NCBI GenBank assembly: GCA_030532825.1
Contig: JAUNKK010000018.1
Coordinates: 1-45,050 of the forward strand
Origin: Propionibacteriaceae bacterium
GTDB lineage: Bacteria; Actinomycetota; Actinomycetes; Propionibacteriales; Propionibacteriaceae
DNA length: 45,050 nt
Reading direction: 5' to 3'
Positions within the stretch are counted from its first letter, which is position 1. Each line of letters starts with the position of its first letter. Positions 16,687 to 26,333 of the stretch are shown one piece after another. The translations under genes and the position numbers were made by a program. The notes below the pieces were generated by a model. The model did not search any database, was not told the origin of the DNA, and was given only the letters and a program-made list of their open reading frames with translations.

Positions 16687-17721
16687 CTACAGCATGTGGC
16701 TTTGCCGCCGGACGAGCCACACTAAGAACGGGGCACCGATGAGTCCGGTGACCACACCAATGGGAACTTCCGCCGGCGAGAAAGCGATCCGCGCGAAGGC
16801 GTCCGCCCAGACCAGGAACAATCCGGCAGCGAGGGCGGAGCCAAGGACCAGCATGCGGTGTGATGGGCCGATGAGGGAGCGCACCAAGTGCGGCACCACT
16901 AGGCCGACGAACCCGATGCCGCCGGCTGTGGCAACAGCCAAAGCGATGGCGGCCGATACCGGAATGAGCAGCAGGACTCGGGCCCGCGCGGGCTCGATAC
17001 CTACCGCTTGTGCCGTCCGATCCCCGCTCGCCAGCGCGTCAAGCACGGGTCCGCACACCACCATGAGAACAGTGAGGACCACCGCGGTGATCATGATGAG
17101 CGGAATCGACTCCCAGATGACCCGGGCCAGGGAGCCGAGCGTCCAGAACATGACCGAACGGGCGGCCTCCGGAGAGTCAGACGAGAAAATGATGAGGTTC
17201 GTCAAGGCCTGGAAACCGAAACCGACGCCGAGGCCCCCGAGGATCAGCTGCAGCGGTGACTGAGTCCGACCAGCGATGGCCAGCACCAACATCGTCGCCA
17301 GCAGTGCGCCGGCGAATGCGAGCAGGCCCACAAATGCGGCCGCGGTGGTGCCGAGGATGATGATGGCGAAGGCGGCACCAGACGAGGCTCCGGCGCTGAC
17401 GCCCAGCACGTAGGGCTCCGCTAGGGCGTTGCGCACCACGGCCTGAAGGACAACGCCCGAGACTCCAAGGATCACGGCCACCGCGATGCCCACCAGGATG
17501 CGGGGCAGCCGGGTTTCCCAAACGATGGCGTCAATGTTGCGGGCCCAGGTGATCTCGATGTCAAGGCCGGGGATGTGGCTGAGTACCACCCCCACGACTT
17601 GGTCCAGCGGTACGGCGGCCGCTCCGATGGTGATGGTCAGGGCGGGGGTGAGGATCAGCGCGACCGCCAGGAGCGCCACCCGGAGACCTTTCCGGCGGCC
17701 GACATCGGCTAAGCGAGGCAT
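16687..17721 (-). CDS. ABC transporter permease, BtuC/FecCD type
   Basis: A 344-aa inner-membrane permease with about ten hydrophobic segments. Family motifs include the WETRLPRILVGIAVAVILGVSG region near residue 75, NALAEPYVLGVSAGASSGA near 100, and the coupling region GGIGFVGLVVPHLVRSLIGPSHR near 270. ATG 17721 lies at the end of the riboswitch with only a weak GGAAAG site, so translation is probably controlled by the RNA fold. It is the only permease of this locus; its ATPase and binding protein are encoded in the next riboswitch unit. Confidence 0.92.
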   Translation of the reverse strand: MPRLADVGRRKGLRVALLAVALILTPALTITIGAAAVPLDQVVGVVLSHIPGLDIEITWARNIDAIVWETRLPRILVGIAVAVILGVSGVVLQAVVRNALAEPYVLGVSAGASSGAAFAIIILGTTAAAFVGLLAFAGALLATMLVLAIAGRTQSPLQLILGGLGVGFGFQALTNLIIFSSDSPEAARSVMFWTLGSLARVIWESIPLIMITAVVLTVLMVVCGPVLDALASGDRTAQAVGIEPARARVLLLIPVSAAIALAVATAGGIGFVGLVVPHLVRSLIGPSHRMLVLGSALAAGLFLVWADAFARIAFSPAEVPIGVVTGLIGAPFLVWLVRRQSHML

Positions 17722-17872
17722 GGTGTGCTTTCCGTTCAGGGCCGTTGCGCGCGGCCGGGTTCGCTTCCCCGTCGGCATTCGGGCTTCGGGTCTCCCCGTT
17801 ACCGCTGCGCGTCAGCCCCGGATTTTCACCGGATTCCCCGATGAGGACGAGGTGATACTAACAGGGTCCGAC
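17722..17872 (-). ncRNA. Cobalamin riboswitch (unit A: permease, methyltransferase 1)
   Basis: The minus strand reads GGGGAATCCGGTGAAAATCC, GACGCGCAGCGGTAA, then AGCCCGAATGCCGAC as B12 box, followed by the hairpin GGCCGCGCGCAACGGCC. The start codon follows about 20 nt later, leaving no room for a terminator, so control is probably at translation initiation. It is similar to the riboswitch at 15560-15703 over its whole length, and a TAGTAT/TAGGAT -10-like box is shared upstream. Confidence 0.9.
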
Positions 17873-17925
17873 AACCATTCCCGCATGGGGGCGGGCAGCA
17901 TCGTGCGCACCACGGGAGATTCAGT

Positions 17926-17937
17926 GCCAAGATTGGC
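17926..17937. promoter_or_regulatory. 12-bp palindrome before the GntR-family gene
   Basis: GCCAAGATTGGC is an inverted repeat (GCCAA/TTGGC) ending 2 nt before ATG 17940, where the promoter of a leaderless transcript would lie. A near-palindrome TCGTGCGCACCA lies at 17901-17912. Either could be an autoregulatory operator. Confidence 0.35.
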
Positions 17938-17939
17938 TT

Positions 17940-18641
17940 ATGCTCGAAGCCGATGATCGCAAGGCGCACCGGGTCGCGCTGGATCACATAGAGCAATTGA
18001 TCCTGAGCGGTACCTTTCCGGTCGGTGCGCGCCTGCCCCCGGAACGCGAACTCGCCCAGCGCCTAGGGGTGAGCCGGGGAGCCGTGCGTGAGGCAATCCG
18101 TGTTCTCCAGGCTCAGGGCATTCTTGAGTCACATCCGGGTCCGACGCGTGGTACCCGGATCATCGCGGGACAGACTGAGGCACTGGGACGGCTGTTCCGA
18201 CTGCATCTGGCCTTGACCTCGACCTCCGCTGCCGATCTGACCGATACCCGTGTTGCGCTTGAGCGCTCGACGGCGACGCTGGCCGCCCGGCACTGGGATG
18301 AGGAGGCCATCAACCGGCTGGGGACTCTGGTGGATCGCATGGACCGGGAGACTACGCTCGACAGCTTCAACGCCCTCGACACCGATTTTCACGTGGCGAT
18401 CGCCATCACGGCCCGGAATCCCTTCATCGGTGATCTCACGTCGGCCATCCGTGAAGCACTGCGCGCGCCCATCCGTAACGCATCCATGGCCATGACGGAC
18501 TGGCAGGAACTACGCGTCACGTTGTGCCGTCAGCATCGCGCTGTGTTTCAGGCTATCGAGCATCGCGACGGCGAGTCGGCGGCCACGCTCATGGAAGAGC
18601 ACATCCGAACCGCCTACCATGCGCTGAAACTCGGGATTTGA
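17940..18641 (+). CDS. FadR/GntR-family transcriptional regulator (FCD domain), LldR candidate
   Basis: A 233-aa repressor-type protein. The N-terminal winged helix-turn-helix (about 10-75) has LPPERELAQRLGVSRGAVREAIRVLQAQGI, a textbook GntR recognition region. The C-terminal FCD domain (about 90-225) shows the metal-ligand pattern DTDFH, then His residues in RQHRAVF and EEHIRTAYH. FCD regulators commonly sense carboxylic acids such as lactate. An LldR-type operator sits on the lldP promoter 5 kb away, so this is the best local candidate regulator, though the link is unproven. No Shine-Dalgarno sequence precedes ATG 17940. Confidence 0.85.
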   Translation: MLEADDRKAHRVALDHIEQLILSGTFPVGARLPPERELAQRLGVSRGAVREAIRVLQAQGILESHPGPTRGTRIIAGQTEALGRLFRLHLALTSTSAADLTDTRVALERSTATLAARHWDEEAINRLGTLVDRMDRETTLDSFNALDTDFHVAIAITARNPFIGDLTSAIREALRAPIRNASMAMTDWQELRVTLCRQHRAVFQAIEHRDGESAATLMEEHIRTAYHALKLGI

Positions 18642-18673
18642 CTGGGTGGCCAGCCGCACCCGAAGAGCTACCG

Positions 18674-19537
18674 TCACCCGAAAACCGCTGTGGGGCGGGC
18701 GCCGTCACCGTCGGGGCGGTAGAGAGCGAGGAGTTCCCCACCTGGCCCGATCATCCCGGTGGGTTCGGCATCCAGCCCCAGGGCTAGGCGTCGCCCGAAT
18801 CCGATGTCCCTCGCCTGGGCCTCGTCCACGATCAGGCATGGAAAACTCAGGCGCGCCGCCTCTGCCATCGTCATGAGGGTCGGCGGCTGCTCCCCTAGCT
18901 CCACGGCCTGGGCCAGCGTGTAGTTGCCGATCCGGGTGCGTCGCAGCGCCGTAAGGTGTCCCCCGACCCCCAGCGCCCGCCCAAGGTCGCGCGCGATGGC
19001 CCGGACGTAGGTGCCCGACGAGCACTCGACATCGATATCAACATCCAGGGTTCGCTCGTTGTGGCGTATCGCCAACAAGTCCAGCCGGGTGACTTCCACC
19101 GTCCGGGCCTTCAACTCGACGTCAACCCCGGCGCGGGCCAGAGCGTAAGCGCGTTTCCCGTTCACCTTGATAGCGGATACCGCTGAGGGCACCTGCTGAA
19201 TCTGACCACGCAACGGGGCGGCCGCCGCCTCCAGCCTGGCGAACCCCAGGTCGGACGGGTCGGCGATGCTCGTGAGTTCTCCCTCGGCATCATCCGTGGT
19301 GGAAGCCTCCCCCAACCGCACAGTCGCAAGGTAACGCTTGTCGTGCAGGGCGAGGTGGCCCAGGAGTCGGGTGGCCCGGTTCACTCCCAGGATCAGCACT
19401 CCAGTGGCCATGGGGTCCAGCGTTCCGGCGTGGCCGACTTTTCGGGTGCCGAGAAGCCGGCGGAGGCGACCAACCACATGGTGGGAGGTCACGCCCGCCG
19501 GTTTATCGACGACAACGATGCCGGGGTTAACGGTCAC
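18674..19537 (-). CDS. truB: tRNA pseudouridine-55 synthase
   Basis: Isomerises U55 in the T-loop of tRNAs. The 287-aa product begins with [12 protein letters not shown] and the catalytic motif [16 protein letters not shown], whose Asp is the nucleophile. It also has the RYLATVRLG strand and the [15 protein letters not shown] motif near residue 180. The C-terminal part resembles the actinobacterial TruB tail rather than a PUA domain. GTG 19537 overlaps the rbfA stop (GTGA), so it is the last gene of infB-rbfA-truB. Confidence 0.95.
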   Translation of the reverse strand: MTVNPGIVVVDKPAGVTSHHVVGRLRRLLGTRKVGHAGTLDPMATGVLILGVNRATRLLGHLALHDKRYLATVRLGEASTTDDAEGELTSIADPSDLGFARLEAAAAPLRGQIQQVPSAVSAIKVNGKRAYALARAGVDVELKARTVEVTRLDLLAIRHNERTLDVDIDVECSSGTYVRAIARDLGRALGVGGHLTALRRTRIGNYTLAQAVELGEQPPTLMTMAEAARLSFPCLIVDEAQARDIGFGRRLALGLDAEPTGMIGPGGELLALYRPDGDGARPTAVFG

Positions 19538-19968
19538 TCGCCCTCATCGGCATCGCGGGGCTTGCGGTAGGGATCGGCGTCCCCCGCAAAGGACTTTCCA
19601 GCGGCCTGGGCCGCTGCCTCCGCGTCCTGGGCCTGAGCCCGAGCGAGAAGATCCTCAATGCTGCGTGCCGCCTCGGGGGTGGCGTCCAGCACGAAGGTCA
19701 GTGATGGCGTGTGGCGAAGGTTCAACTGCGAGCCAAGAGTGGTGCGCAGCATCCCGGTGGCCGACCGTAACGCGGCGGCCGTCCCCGCCCGGGCTGCGTC
19801 GTCACCCATCACCGTGTAGAACACAGTGGCGTCCCGGTTATCACCGGTCAGCCGCACATCGGTGACGGTGACGAAGCCAAGCCGGGGGTCCTTGACGCGC
19901 CGCTCTAACGCGTTAGCCAGGATCACCTTGATTTGATCCGCCAGCTTCGCGTTACGCGCATTTGCCAT
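19534..19968 (-). CDS. rbfA: Ribosome-binding factor A
   Basis: A 144-aa 30S maturation and cold-adaptation factor with a KH-like fold. The start [43 protein letters not shown] is typical, as is the central region [13 protein letters not shown] charged C-terminal extension ([13 protein letters not shown]) is common in actinobacteria. It lies 15 nt downstream of infB and overlaps truB by 4 nt. Confidence 0.95.
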   Translation of the reverse strand: MANARNAKLADQIKVILANALERRVKDPRLGFVTVTDVRLTGDNRDATVFYTVMGDDAARAGTAAALRSATGMLRTTLGSQLNLRHTPSLTFVLDATPEAARSIEDLLARAQAQDAEAAAQAAGKSFAGDADPYRKPRDADEGE

Positions 19969-19983
19969 CGTTCATCTCCTCTA

Positions 19984-22845
19984 TCAGGTGCGTTCGCGCT
20001 CGACCATCTCGAAGGTCTCGATGATGTCGCCGATGCGGATGTCACCGTAGTTGCTGAGCGTCAGGCCGCACTCGAAGCCCTCACGCACCTCGGTCACGTC
20101 GTCCTTCTCGCGCCGGAGCGAGGCGATAGAGGTCTCAGTAACCACGGTGCCGTCGCGCAGCAGTCGCGCCTTCTGGTTCCGCTTGATCGAACCATCGATG
20201 ATCATGCAGCCCGCGATGTTGCCGAACTTGGAGGAGCGGAAGATCTCACGGATCTCGGCTTGACCACGGGTTTCTTCGGCGTAGATCGGCTTGAGCATGC
20301 CCTTGAGGGCAGCTTCGATCTCGTCGATCGCCGCGTAGATGACCGAGTGGTAGCGGATATCGACGTTCTCGCGGTCCGCGAGCTGGGCCGCGTGGGCCGT
20401 GGCACGAACGTTGAAGCCGATGATGACTGCCTTTGAGGCTGCAGCCAGCGACACGTTGGTCTCGGTGATGGCACCGACGCCGCGGTCGATGACTCGTAGG
20501 CTGACCTCGTCGCCGACATCGATCTGCGACAGGGCATCCTCCAGGGCTTCGACGGAACCCGCGCCGTCGCCCTTGAGGATGAGCAGCAATTCCTGGGTCT
20601 CGCCCTTCTGCAGTTCGTCGAACAGCTGGTCCAGGGTCTTGCGACGGCTGGTCTTGGCCTGCTGGGCGGCTCGCATCCGGGCCTCGCGTCGATCCGCGAT
20701 CTGACGGGCCTTGCGGTCGTCCTCCACCACCAGGAAGTTGTCGCCGGCCCCCGGAACTGCGGTGAGTCCGAGCACCTGGACGGGCATGGACGGCGGAGCC
20801 TCGGTCACGTTGCTGCCCTGGTCGTTGATCAGCGCCCGGACGCGGCCATAGGCCGAGCCGGCGACGATGGAGTCGCCGATCCGCAACGTGCCGCGGTGGA
20901 CGAGCACCGTGGCGACCGGTCCGCGGCCCTTGTCGAGGTGGGCCTCGATAGCCACGCCCTGGGCGGGCATGTTGGGGTTGGCACGCAGGTCGAGTGCCGC
21001 ATCCGTGGTCAGGATGATGGCCTCAAGCAAGGCATCTAGGCCCTCCCCGGTGACGGCGGAAACGTTGACGAACTGGGTATCGCCACCGTAGTCCTCCGGC
21101 ACTAGGCCGAACTCGGACAGTTGCCCGCGCACCCGCACCGGATCAGCCGACGGTTTGTCGATCTTGTTGACCGCGACCACGATGGGCACGTCGGCGGCCT
21201 TGGCGTGGTTGAGGGCCTCAATGGTCTGGGGCATGACGCCGTCATCAGCGGCGACCACCAGCACCGCGATGTCCGTGGACTTGGCGCCGCGGGCACGCAT
21301 CGCTGTGAAGGCTTCGTGACCGGGGGTGTCGATGAACGTGATGGCGCGTTCCTCGCCATCCACCTCCGTCTCGACCTGGTAAGCGCCGATGGCCTGGGTG
21401 ATCCCACCGGCCTCACCCGCCACGACGTTCGTGTTACGCAGCGCATCAAGCAGCTTCGTCTTACCGTGGTCAACGTGCCCCATGACGGTGACGACCGGCG
21501 GCCGGGACTTGAGGTCGCTCTCGTCGCCGATGTTCTCGCCGAACTCGACGTCGAAGGACTCCAACAACTCTCGGTCCTCGTCCTCGGGGGAGACGACCTC
21601 AATGTTGTAGTCAAGCTCGGCGCCCAGCACCTCAAGGGTGTCATCGGCCACAGACTGGGTGGCCGTAACCATCTCGCCCAGGTGGAACAGCACCTGCACG
21701 AGCGACGCAGGCTCGACGCCGATCTTCTCTGCGAGGTCGGTCAGCGAAGCGCCGCGACGCAACCGCACCGTCTGCCCGTCGCCTTTCCGGAGACGCACGC
21801 CACCGATCGTGGGGGCCTCCATCTGGTCAAACTCTTGGCGGCGCTGCTTCTTGGACTTGCGACCGCGCCGACCACCGGCCCCGCCGCGCCCGAAGGCACC
21901 TTGCGTGGAGCCGCCGCGACCACGGCCGCCGCCCCGTCCGACACCACCGCTTGGGCCGCCCATGGGTGGGCCGCTGAAACCGCCGCCCCCTCCCGGACGT
22001 CCCTGGCCGCCAGCGCGGCCACGGCCGGGGCCTGGGCGGGCCCCACCCCGAACGGCCTGCTGGCCGAGGGTCGAGTTCTGGGTCTTGGGCATCATCGCCG
22101 GATTGGGACGCGGGAGCCCTCCCGTGCCGCCAGGTCGCGGCATGCGTGAGTCGCCACCGGGACGCGGGGCGCCGCCGTCAGAACGCCGCTGCCCACTGGA
22201 GCGGCTGACCCCCATGCCCTGCGAGGCCGTGAACGGGTTGTTCCCAGGCCGCGGCGCACCGGGGCGGCGGGCGGCGCCGCCCGGGGTCGGCCCTTGCCCA
22301 CCCGGCCGGGGCCCGGGGCGTGCCCCAGGTCGTGGGGCGGCATCGCCGGGGGCCTTCGCCCCTGGCTTGGGAGCGCCGGGACGCGGGGCGTTCGCGCGAG
22401 CCGCGGGACCACCCGGCTTGCGGGCGCTGGGACGCGGGGCGCCAGGTTTGGGCGCCCCTGGTTTCGGCGCAGGCCTGGCGGGCTCGTTCGACGCCGCAGG
22501 CTTCGGGGTGGGAGCGCCGGGAGTCGCTGCTGGCTTTGTCTCAGTCGATTCAGATGACTCGGACGGCTTGGGTGGCTCTGATTTCGCCGATGGCTTGCCC
22601 CCGGGCTTCGGTGCAGGCTTGGCGGGCGTCGGCTTAGCGGGCTTGGTAGCCTTCTCCGCCGTCGGCTTGGGCGCTGGAGCCTCAGCCTTCGGCGCGAAGG
22701 CTTCTCGTACTTTGCGCACAACGGGCGCTTCGAGGGTGGAGGACGCGCTACTGACGTACTCCCCCATCTCTGTGAGCTTGCTAAGAAGCTCCTTGCTGGT
22801 GATCCCAATCTCTTTTGCGATCTCGTGGACGCGGGGCTTGGCCAC
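19984..22845 (-). CDS. infB: Translation initiation factor IF-2
   Basis: A 953-aa GTPase that brings initiator tRNA to the ribosome. The N-terminus [21 protein letters not shown] is an IF2_N domain. Residues about 60-330 are a low-complexity Pro/Gly/Ala region rich in [12 protein letters not shown] repeats, ending in a basic GRKSKKQRR stretch. The G domain begins at [12 protein letters not shown], with DTPGHEAF and NKIDKP, followed by domains II-IV. GTG 22845 is used because GAAGGAG lies 4 nt before it. In most relatives infB follows nusA-ylxR directly. Here about 1.4 kb separates them, so infB needs its own promoter; none was convincingly seen. Confidence 0.96.
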   Translation of the reverse strand: MAKPRVHEIAKEIGITSKELLSKLTEMGEYVSSASSTLEAPVVRKVREAFAPKAEAPAPKPTAEKATKPAKPTPAKPAPKPGGKPSAKSEPPKPSESSESTETKPAATPGAPTPKPAASNEPARPAPKPGAPKPGAPRPSARKPGGPAARANAPRPGAPKPGAKAPGDAAPRPGARPGPRPGGQGPTPGGAARRPGAPRPGNNPFTASQGMGVSRSSGQRRSDGGAPRPGGDSRMPRPGGTGGLPRPNPAMMPKTQNSTLGQQAVRGGARPGPGRGRAGGQGRPGGGGGFSGPPMGGPSGGVGRGGGRGRGGSTQGAFGRGGAGGRRGRKSKKQRRQEFDQMEAPTIGGVRLRKGDGQTVRLRRGASLTDLAEKIGVEPASLVQVLFHLGEMVTATQSVADDTLEVLGAELDYNIEVVSPEDEDRELLESFDVEFGENIGDESDLKSRPPVVTVMGHVDHGKTKLLDALRNTNVVAGEAGGITQAIGAYQVETEVDGEERAITFIDTPGHEAFTAMRARGAKSTDIAVLVVAADDGVMPQTIEALNHAKAADVPIVVAVNKIDKPSADPVRVRGQLSEFGLVPEDYGGDTQFVNVSAVTGEGLDALLEAIILTTDAALDLRANPNMPAQGVAIEAHLDKGRGPVATVLVHRGTLRIGDSIVAGSAYGRVRALINDQGSNVTEAPPSMPVQVLGLTAVPGAGDNFLVVEDDRKARQIADRREARMRAAQQAKTSRRKTLDQLFDELQKGETQELLLILKGDGAGSVEALEDALSQIDVGDEVSLRVIDRGVGAITETNVSLAAASKAVIIGFNVRATAHAAQLADRENVDIRYHSVIYAAIDEIEAALKGMLKPIYAEETRGQAEIREIFRSSKFGNIAGCMIIDGSIKRNQKARLLRDGTVVTETSIASLRREKDDVTEVREGFECGLTLSNYGDIRIGDIIETFEMVERERT

Positions 22846-23468
22846 TACTCTCCTTCGTGAGGGCCAAGACGGCACACACGTCCGCTGGCCCATCTAGCTG
22901 GTTGGCTGGGTCATCTCATGTACTCATCGAGTGGTCATGAGCGTTAACTCACTTTCTGGGGGACGCGGTCGACTGACCGCGAAGGGAACGGCTCCATCGC
23001 AGATACGAGGGCCAGCGGGGATTCTACCGCGCGCACTACCGCAAAATCCAACTGACGACGAAGCCAAGCGAAAAGGTCCGGAAAGGGTTGCGCGGACCTC
23101 AGGCGAGAGTACCCCGCCCAGCGATTCGCGTTTCCCCGCCATGCGAAAACGACCGACCAACACCCAAACCGCATACCGACAGCCCATCCACTCCCCTGAC
23201 AAGCACCAAACCTGGCCACCCCTACGGTCGTCAAGCCCACACCCGACTCCACACATAGAGAACGCAACGAGAGCCATGTCCCCAGCCACTTCCGCATCGC
23301 CCCGCGCGCGCACCCAACGGATCGATCCAGGACAAATGATCCTCTGGTTCGAAAGATCCTCTTAGTTGGAAGATGTTTTGGTGTACTTGCATGTTAGAAT
23401 CGACCCAGAGCACCGGGAACGGGCGCTCCGGGCCTGTTCCTCATGGAGGATGCCCACGGAGGGAAACC
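22846..23468. other. Long gene-free stretch upstream of infB
   Basis: No reading frame on either strand shows family motifs or coding-like composition. The + strand is rich in A and C (for example around 23140-23230) and less GC-rich than flanking genes. It must hold the infB promoter on the minus strand and the promoter of the genes at 23469-24083 on the plus strand. A TAGAAT-like -10 box lies near 23394, and a 9-bp hairpin (23416-23424 with 23432-23440) follows. The function is unknown. Confidence 0.4.
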
Positions 23469-23720
23469 ATGAGAACCGGCCGGTTAGCAGGGACTGAGCC
23501 GATTGGGGCACTACAGCCAGGAATCTCCTGTGCCGATCCAGACGAAGCTCCCGAGAGCATCTCGGCCGAGCAGTCGACGCAAACCCCACAGATTCTGAAC
23601 GCTGGCCACACCAGAAACGGTGTACCGCCGCTCTCTTATCACACGCGGAACAGGCGAGATGTTCCGTTCACGTCCCTGCCCCAGAAGGGCCTGGAATGGT
23701 ACGCCCACGCCGTGAAGTAG
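23469..23720 (+). CDS. Small hypothetical protein
   Basis: An 83-codon frame beginning at ATG 23469, with a strong GGAGGG 5 nt upstream. The product starts MRTGRLAGTEPIGALQPG and is hydrophilic, rich in Thr, Pro and Ser, with two Cys at most. It overlaps the start of the next gene by about 25 nt. I recognise no family. The main support is the ribosome binding site and a likely promoter upstream, so it may not be a real protein. Confidence 0.25.
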   Translation: MRTGRLAGTEPIGALQPGISCADPDEAPESISAEQSTQTPQILNAGHTRNGVPPLSYHTRNRRDVPFTSLPQKGLEWYAHAVK

Positions 23721-24083
23721 CGCGGGTGTTGGCCGGGCTGCTGGTGTCGGTGTGCCTGCTCGGCGGCTGTACCCAGAGACGCGGCTCAGGTCTTCGTGGA
23801 GAATGCGGCCAGCGCCACCACCACCGATGACATCTGCCGCATGGTGTACGAGGACGACGCTGACGCCGCGCTGGAATGGGCGCGCAGCTTCCAACAGGCG
23901 ACTGGCAACGCAGATGCTGCTTCGTTCAAGCTAGAGGAGAAGCCCGACTCCCCCTTCGGCAGCATCTCCGAGATGCTGGTGCGCGACAGTACCGGCGCAA
24001 CCGTGGCGACAGTCGTGGTGGAGCAAAGCGGCCGCCGGTACCACGTCCTCGCCAGAGGCTCCTACAACGGCGAAGAAGAGTAG
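23696..24083 (+). pseudogene. Frameshifted small lipoprotein gene
   Basis: ATG 23696 has GAAGGG 6 nt upstream and encodes a signal peptide with Arg residues, a hydrophobic core (VLAGLLVSVCLLGG) and a lipobox Cys at residue 25. Two codons later the coding signal moves to another frame, which continues DAAQVFVENAASATTTDDICRMVYEDD and ends RYHVLARGSYNGEEE at 24083. The signal frame itself ends after 44 residues. A single-base deletion between 23771 and 23795 would restore a lipoprotein of about 128 aa. The mature part has no family I know. Either the gene is recently inactivated or the sequence has an error here. Confidence 0.6.
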
Positions 24084-24135
24084 TTCCCTGCCGTACCCCG
24101 TTACCTCTCGTTGAGAACCTCGGCGGGGTTACGGT

Positions 24136-24204
24136 CGCCAGGCCCGGTAACAACAACACCCCTGTCGCACGGATGATCCAGGGGTGTTGCCTCCGGGCCT
24201 GGCG
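24136..24204 (-). terminator. Large two-part hairpin, probable bidirectional terminator
   Basis: A 12-bp outer stem (24136-24147 with 24193-24204) and an 11-bp inner stem (24154-24164 with 24179-24189) are separated only by a small internal loop. It lies between the end of the lipoprotein gene (+) and the end of ylxR (-), so it could stop both transcripts. Neither side has a strong T-tract; the minus side of the inner stem has TTGTTACC. Confidence 0.6.
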
Positions 24205-24266
24205 GCGTCAGGTGACCGTTGCCAGGGACGCGACCCGACGGGCATTCGTCATGGGACACGCATCAA

Positions 24267-24545
24267 TCACTCCCGGGGCATCTTGACCTGAGGCAGGGCG
24301 ACGGCTGCTGCCGCCGCGAGTTGATGGCGCAACTCATCAGATATGACAGCCCCGGGCCCGAAGGCGCGACGAAATGCCAGCCGCTTCTGCGCCGCGCCGA
24401 AGCACTCTTCGTGGAGATAGGCGCCCCGCCCCGGAAGCCTGGGGCGGGTGCCATCAACGATCTCGTCGCCACGACGCACCAACCTGAGCAACTCAGACTG
24501 CGCGGCCCGGCGGCGGCAACCGATACAAGTGCGAATGGGCTCCAC
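24267..24545 (-). CDS. ylxR: YlxR-family nucleic-acid-binding protein (DUF448)
   Basis: A small basic protein encoded after nusA in most bacteria, and implicated in nucleoid or RNase P modulation in some. The 92-aa product starts VEPIRTCIGCRRRAAQSELLRLVRRGDEIV, the family signature with CxGC, followed by PGRGAYLHEECFGAAQKRLAFRRAF. GTG 24545 is a choice by homology. Its only AAGGG is too close, and upstream starts such as 24584 are possible. This leaves about 160 nt after nusA. Confidence 0.85.
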   Translation of the reverse strand: MEPIRTCIGCRRRAAQSELLRLVRRGDEIVDGTRPRLPGRGAYLHEECFGAAQKRLAFRRAFGPGAVISDELRHQLAAAAAVALPQVKMPRE

Positions 24546-24703
24546 ACCCTTGATCTTGACACATCCGCGCAACAGCCAGGACACAGGCCCCCGGCAGGCG
24601 CCACCTGCAGGCTGTCGCCGACAGGAAACCGGCCCAGGGCGGTTGCGAAGGCGGCCGACGTCGGCATCGTCAAGATCTGCGGTGCTCGCTGACGAAAACC
24701 GCT

Positions 24704-25672
24704 CTAGGAATTGACGTCCGGCTGGATGTCGATGCGCCACCCGGTGAGCCGCGCCGCCAGCCGTGCATTCTGCCCCTCACGTCCGATAGCCAGCGACAGC
24801 TGGTAGTCGGGCACCACGGCGCGGCAGGCGCGCGCGGCCTCGTCCACCACGCTGACCGACAGCACCTTGGCTGGCGACAACGCAGCCGCCACGAACCTCC
24901 GCGGATCATCCGACCAGTCAACGATGTCGATCTTCTCGTCGTTCAACTCGTTCGTGACGGCACGAACCCGCTGCCCCATCGGGCCAATGCAGGCGCCTTT
25001 GGCGGAAACGTCCGGGTTAGTGCTGGCTACCGCGATCTTCGAGCGATGCCCTGCCTCGCGAGCAACCTCCTTGATCTCGACAACCCCCTGAGCGATCTCG
25101 GGAACCTCAAGCGCGAAGAGCTTCCGCACCAGGTTCGGGTGAGTTCGCGAGACAATGACCTGCGGGCCCCGCAGTTCGCGACGCACCGAGACCACGTACA
25201 CCTTGATGCGTTTGCCATGCGAGTAGTCCTCACCGGGCACCTGCTCTGCTAGGGGCATCGTGGCCTCCAGGGAGCCCAGATCAATGCGCACGGCCCGCGA
25301 GTCCCGGTCGGCCTGGATGACCCCCGTCAGGATGTCGCCTTCGGTGCCGGAGAAGTGGCCGTATTTCTGGTCATCTTCGGCCTCCCTGAGGCGCTGAAAG
25401 ATCACTTGACGAGCGGTGGAGGCAGCCACGCGCCCAAAATCCTCGGGGGTGTCGTCGTAGTAGCCGATCACCTCATCGTCGTCGTTGAACTCTGGGGCGA
25501 GCACCGCCACCTTGCCGGTCTTCCGATCTACCTCGACTTTGACGCCGCGCAGCGGGTTGTCGGTCTTGTGGTAGGCGTTTAGCAAGGCATCCTCCAGGGT
25601 TTTGATGAGGTAATCCATGGGGATGTCCTTGTCGCGCTCAATGGCGCGCAGAGCTGCCAGATCAATGTCCAT
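24704..25672 (-). CDS. nusA: Transcription termination/antitermination factor NusA
   Basis: A 322-aa RNA polymerase-associated factor. The N-terminal domain has [21 protein letters not shown]. An S1 domain (about 130-200, GDILTGVIQ...[10 protein letters not shown]) and two KH domains follow, with [11 protein letters not shown] and [17 protein letters not shown]. It lacks the acidic repeats found in E. coli NusA, as is normal in actinobacteria. ATG 25672 has GAGGAGG 6 nt upstream and lies 1 nt past the rimP stop, so translation is coupled. Confidence 0.96.
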   Translation of the reverse strand: MDIDLAALRAIERDKDIPMDYLIKTLEDALLNAYHKTDNPLRGVKVEVDRKTGKVAVLAPEFNDDDEVIGYYDDTPEDFGRVAASTARQVIFQRLREAEDDQKYGHFSGTEGDILTGVIQADRDSRAVRIDLGSLEATMPLAEQVPGEDYSHGKRIKVYVVSVRRELRGPQVIVSRTHPNLVRKLFALEVPEIAQGVVEIKEVAREAGHRSKIAVASTNPDVSAKGACIGPMGQRVRAVTNELNDEKIDIVDWSDDPRRFVAAALSPAKVLSVSVVDEAARACRAVVPDYQLSLAIGREGQNARLAARLTGWRIDIQPDVNS

Positions 25673-25673
25673 C

Positions 25674-26177
25674 TCAGGCCTCCTCGTCAACTGCATTGTT
25701 GCCCGGCAGGGCGTATTCCTTAGGTGGGTTCAGTTCGACTTGCACCTGGGCCTTGCGGATATCGCTGAAGGCGAAGATGCGGGGGGCGCCGTCAACGTGA
25801 AGCTCGACATCGGAGTCGGTGACGGCGATGATACGACCGATGAGGTCGTCGTCCTCCAGGCTGAGCCGCACCAAGCGCCCGCGACTGCGCCGATAATGCT
25901 TGGGCTCGGTCAGCGGTTTGTCAACGCCTCGGCTAGACACCTCAAGGGTGTAGGGGGCATTGCCAACAATGGGAGACTCATCGAGCGCCGACGAGATCAG
26001 CGCGGAGACCGCGGAGATGTCATCCAGCATCGGGCCATGCCCCGACGGCCCGTCGCCATCGACGATGATACGCAGGAGGCGTCGCTTCCCTATGGGGGTC
26101 ACAGCGATGCTGTCCAGTTCCAGCCCGGCCTCTGCCAGGATGGGCTCGACGATCGCCGCGAGCTGTTGTTCTTGCAT
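25674..26177 (-). CDS. rimP: Ribosome maturation factor RimP
   Basis: A 167-aa 30S maturation factor. It shows [19 protein letters not shown] at the N-terminus, [26 protein letters not shown], and [30 protein letters not shown], the conserved centre of the family. ATG 26177 is preceded by GGAG at 7 nt. The open frame upstream to 26621 runs antisense to the next gene and is not used. It is the first gene of rimP-nusA-ylxR. Confidence 0.95.
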   Translation of the reverse strand: MQEQQLAAIVEPILAEAGLELDSIAVTPIGKRRLLRIIVDGDGPSGHGPMLDDISAVSALISSALDESPIVGNAPYTLEVSSRGVDKPLTEPKHYRRSRGRLVRLSLEDDDLIGRIIAVTDSDVELHVDGAPRIFAFSDIRKAQVQVELNPPKEYALPGNNAVDEEA

Positions 26178-26321
26178 GGATGGGCTCCGATTCGATTGTG
26201 GGCTCGGTTGTGCCTGCCATCCTACGTCGGGGCAAGCACAACCACCTGATACGTGGTTTATTCCTGGTGTCGGCGTTTTGGCCGGTCGGCCGCCTTCAGC
26301 GGGTGGGTCTGCATCTGCCAC

Positions 26322-26327
26322 TAGACT
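26322..26327 (+). promoter_or_regulatory. -10 box of a probable leaderless promoter (DUF4439-like gene)
   Basis: TAGACT ends 6 nt before ATG 26334, and there is no Shine-Dalgarno sequence. Confidence 0.5.
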
Positions 26328-26333
26328 GCCGCC

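Noticed and set aside
21638..22897. A 419-codon plus-strand Pro/Gly-rich frame opposite infB
   Set aside because: It mirrors the low-complexity Pro/Gly/Ala region of IF-2; the minus-strand product has all IF-2 motifs.
22924..23313. Minus-strand frames of 117-129 codons upstream of infB
   Set aside because: The translations are rich in Trp, Arg and Cys without domain patterns, two frames compete over the same bases, and no good ribosome binding site was seen.
23320..23365. A tRNA-like GGTTCGAAA sequence
   Set aside because: No matching acceptor, D or anticodon stems could be drawn around it.
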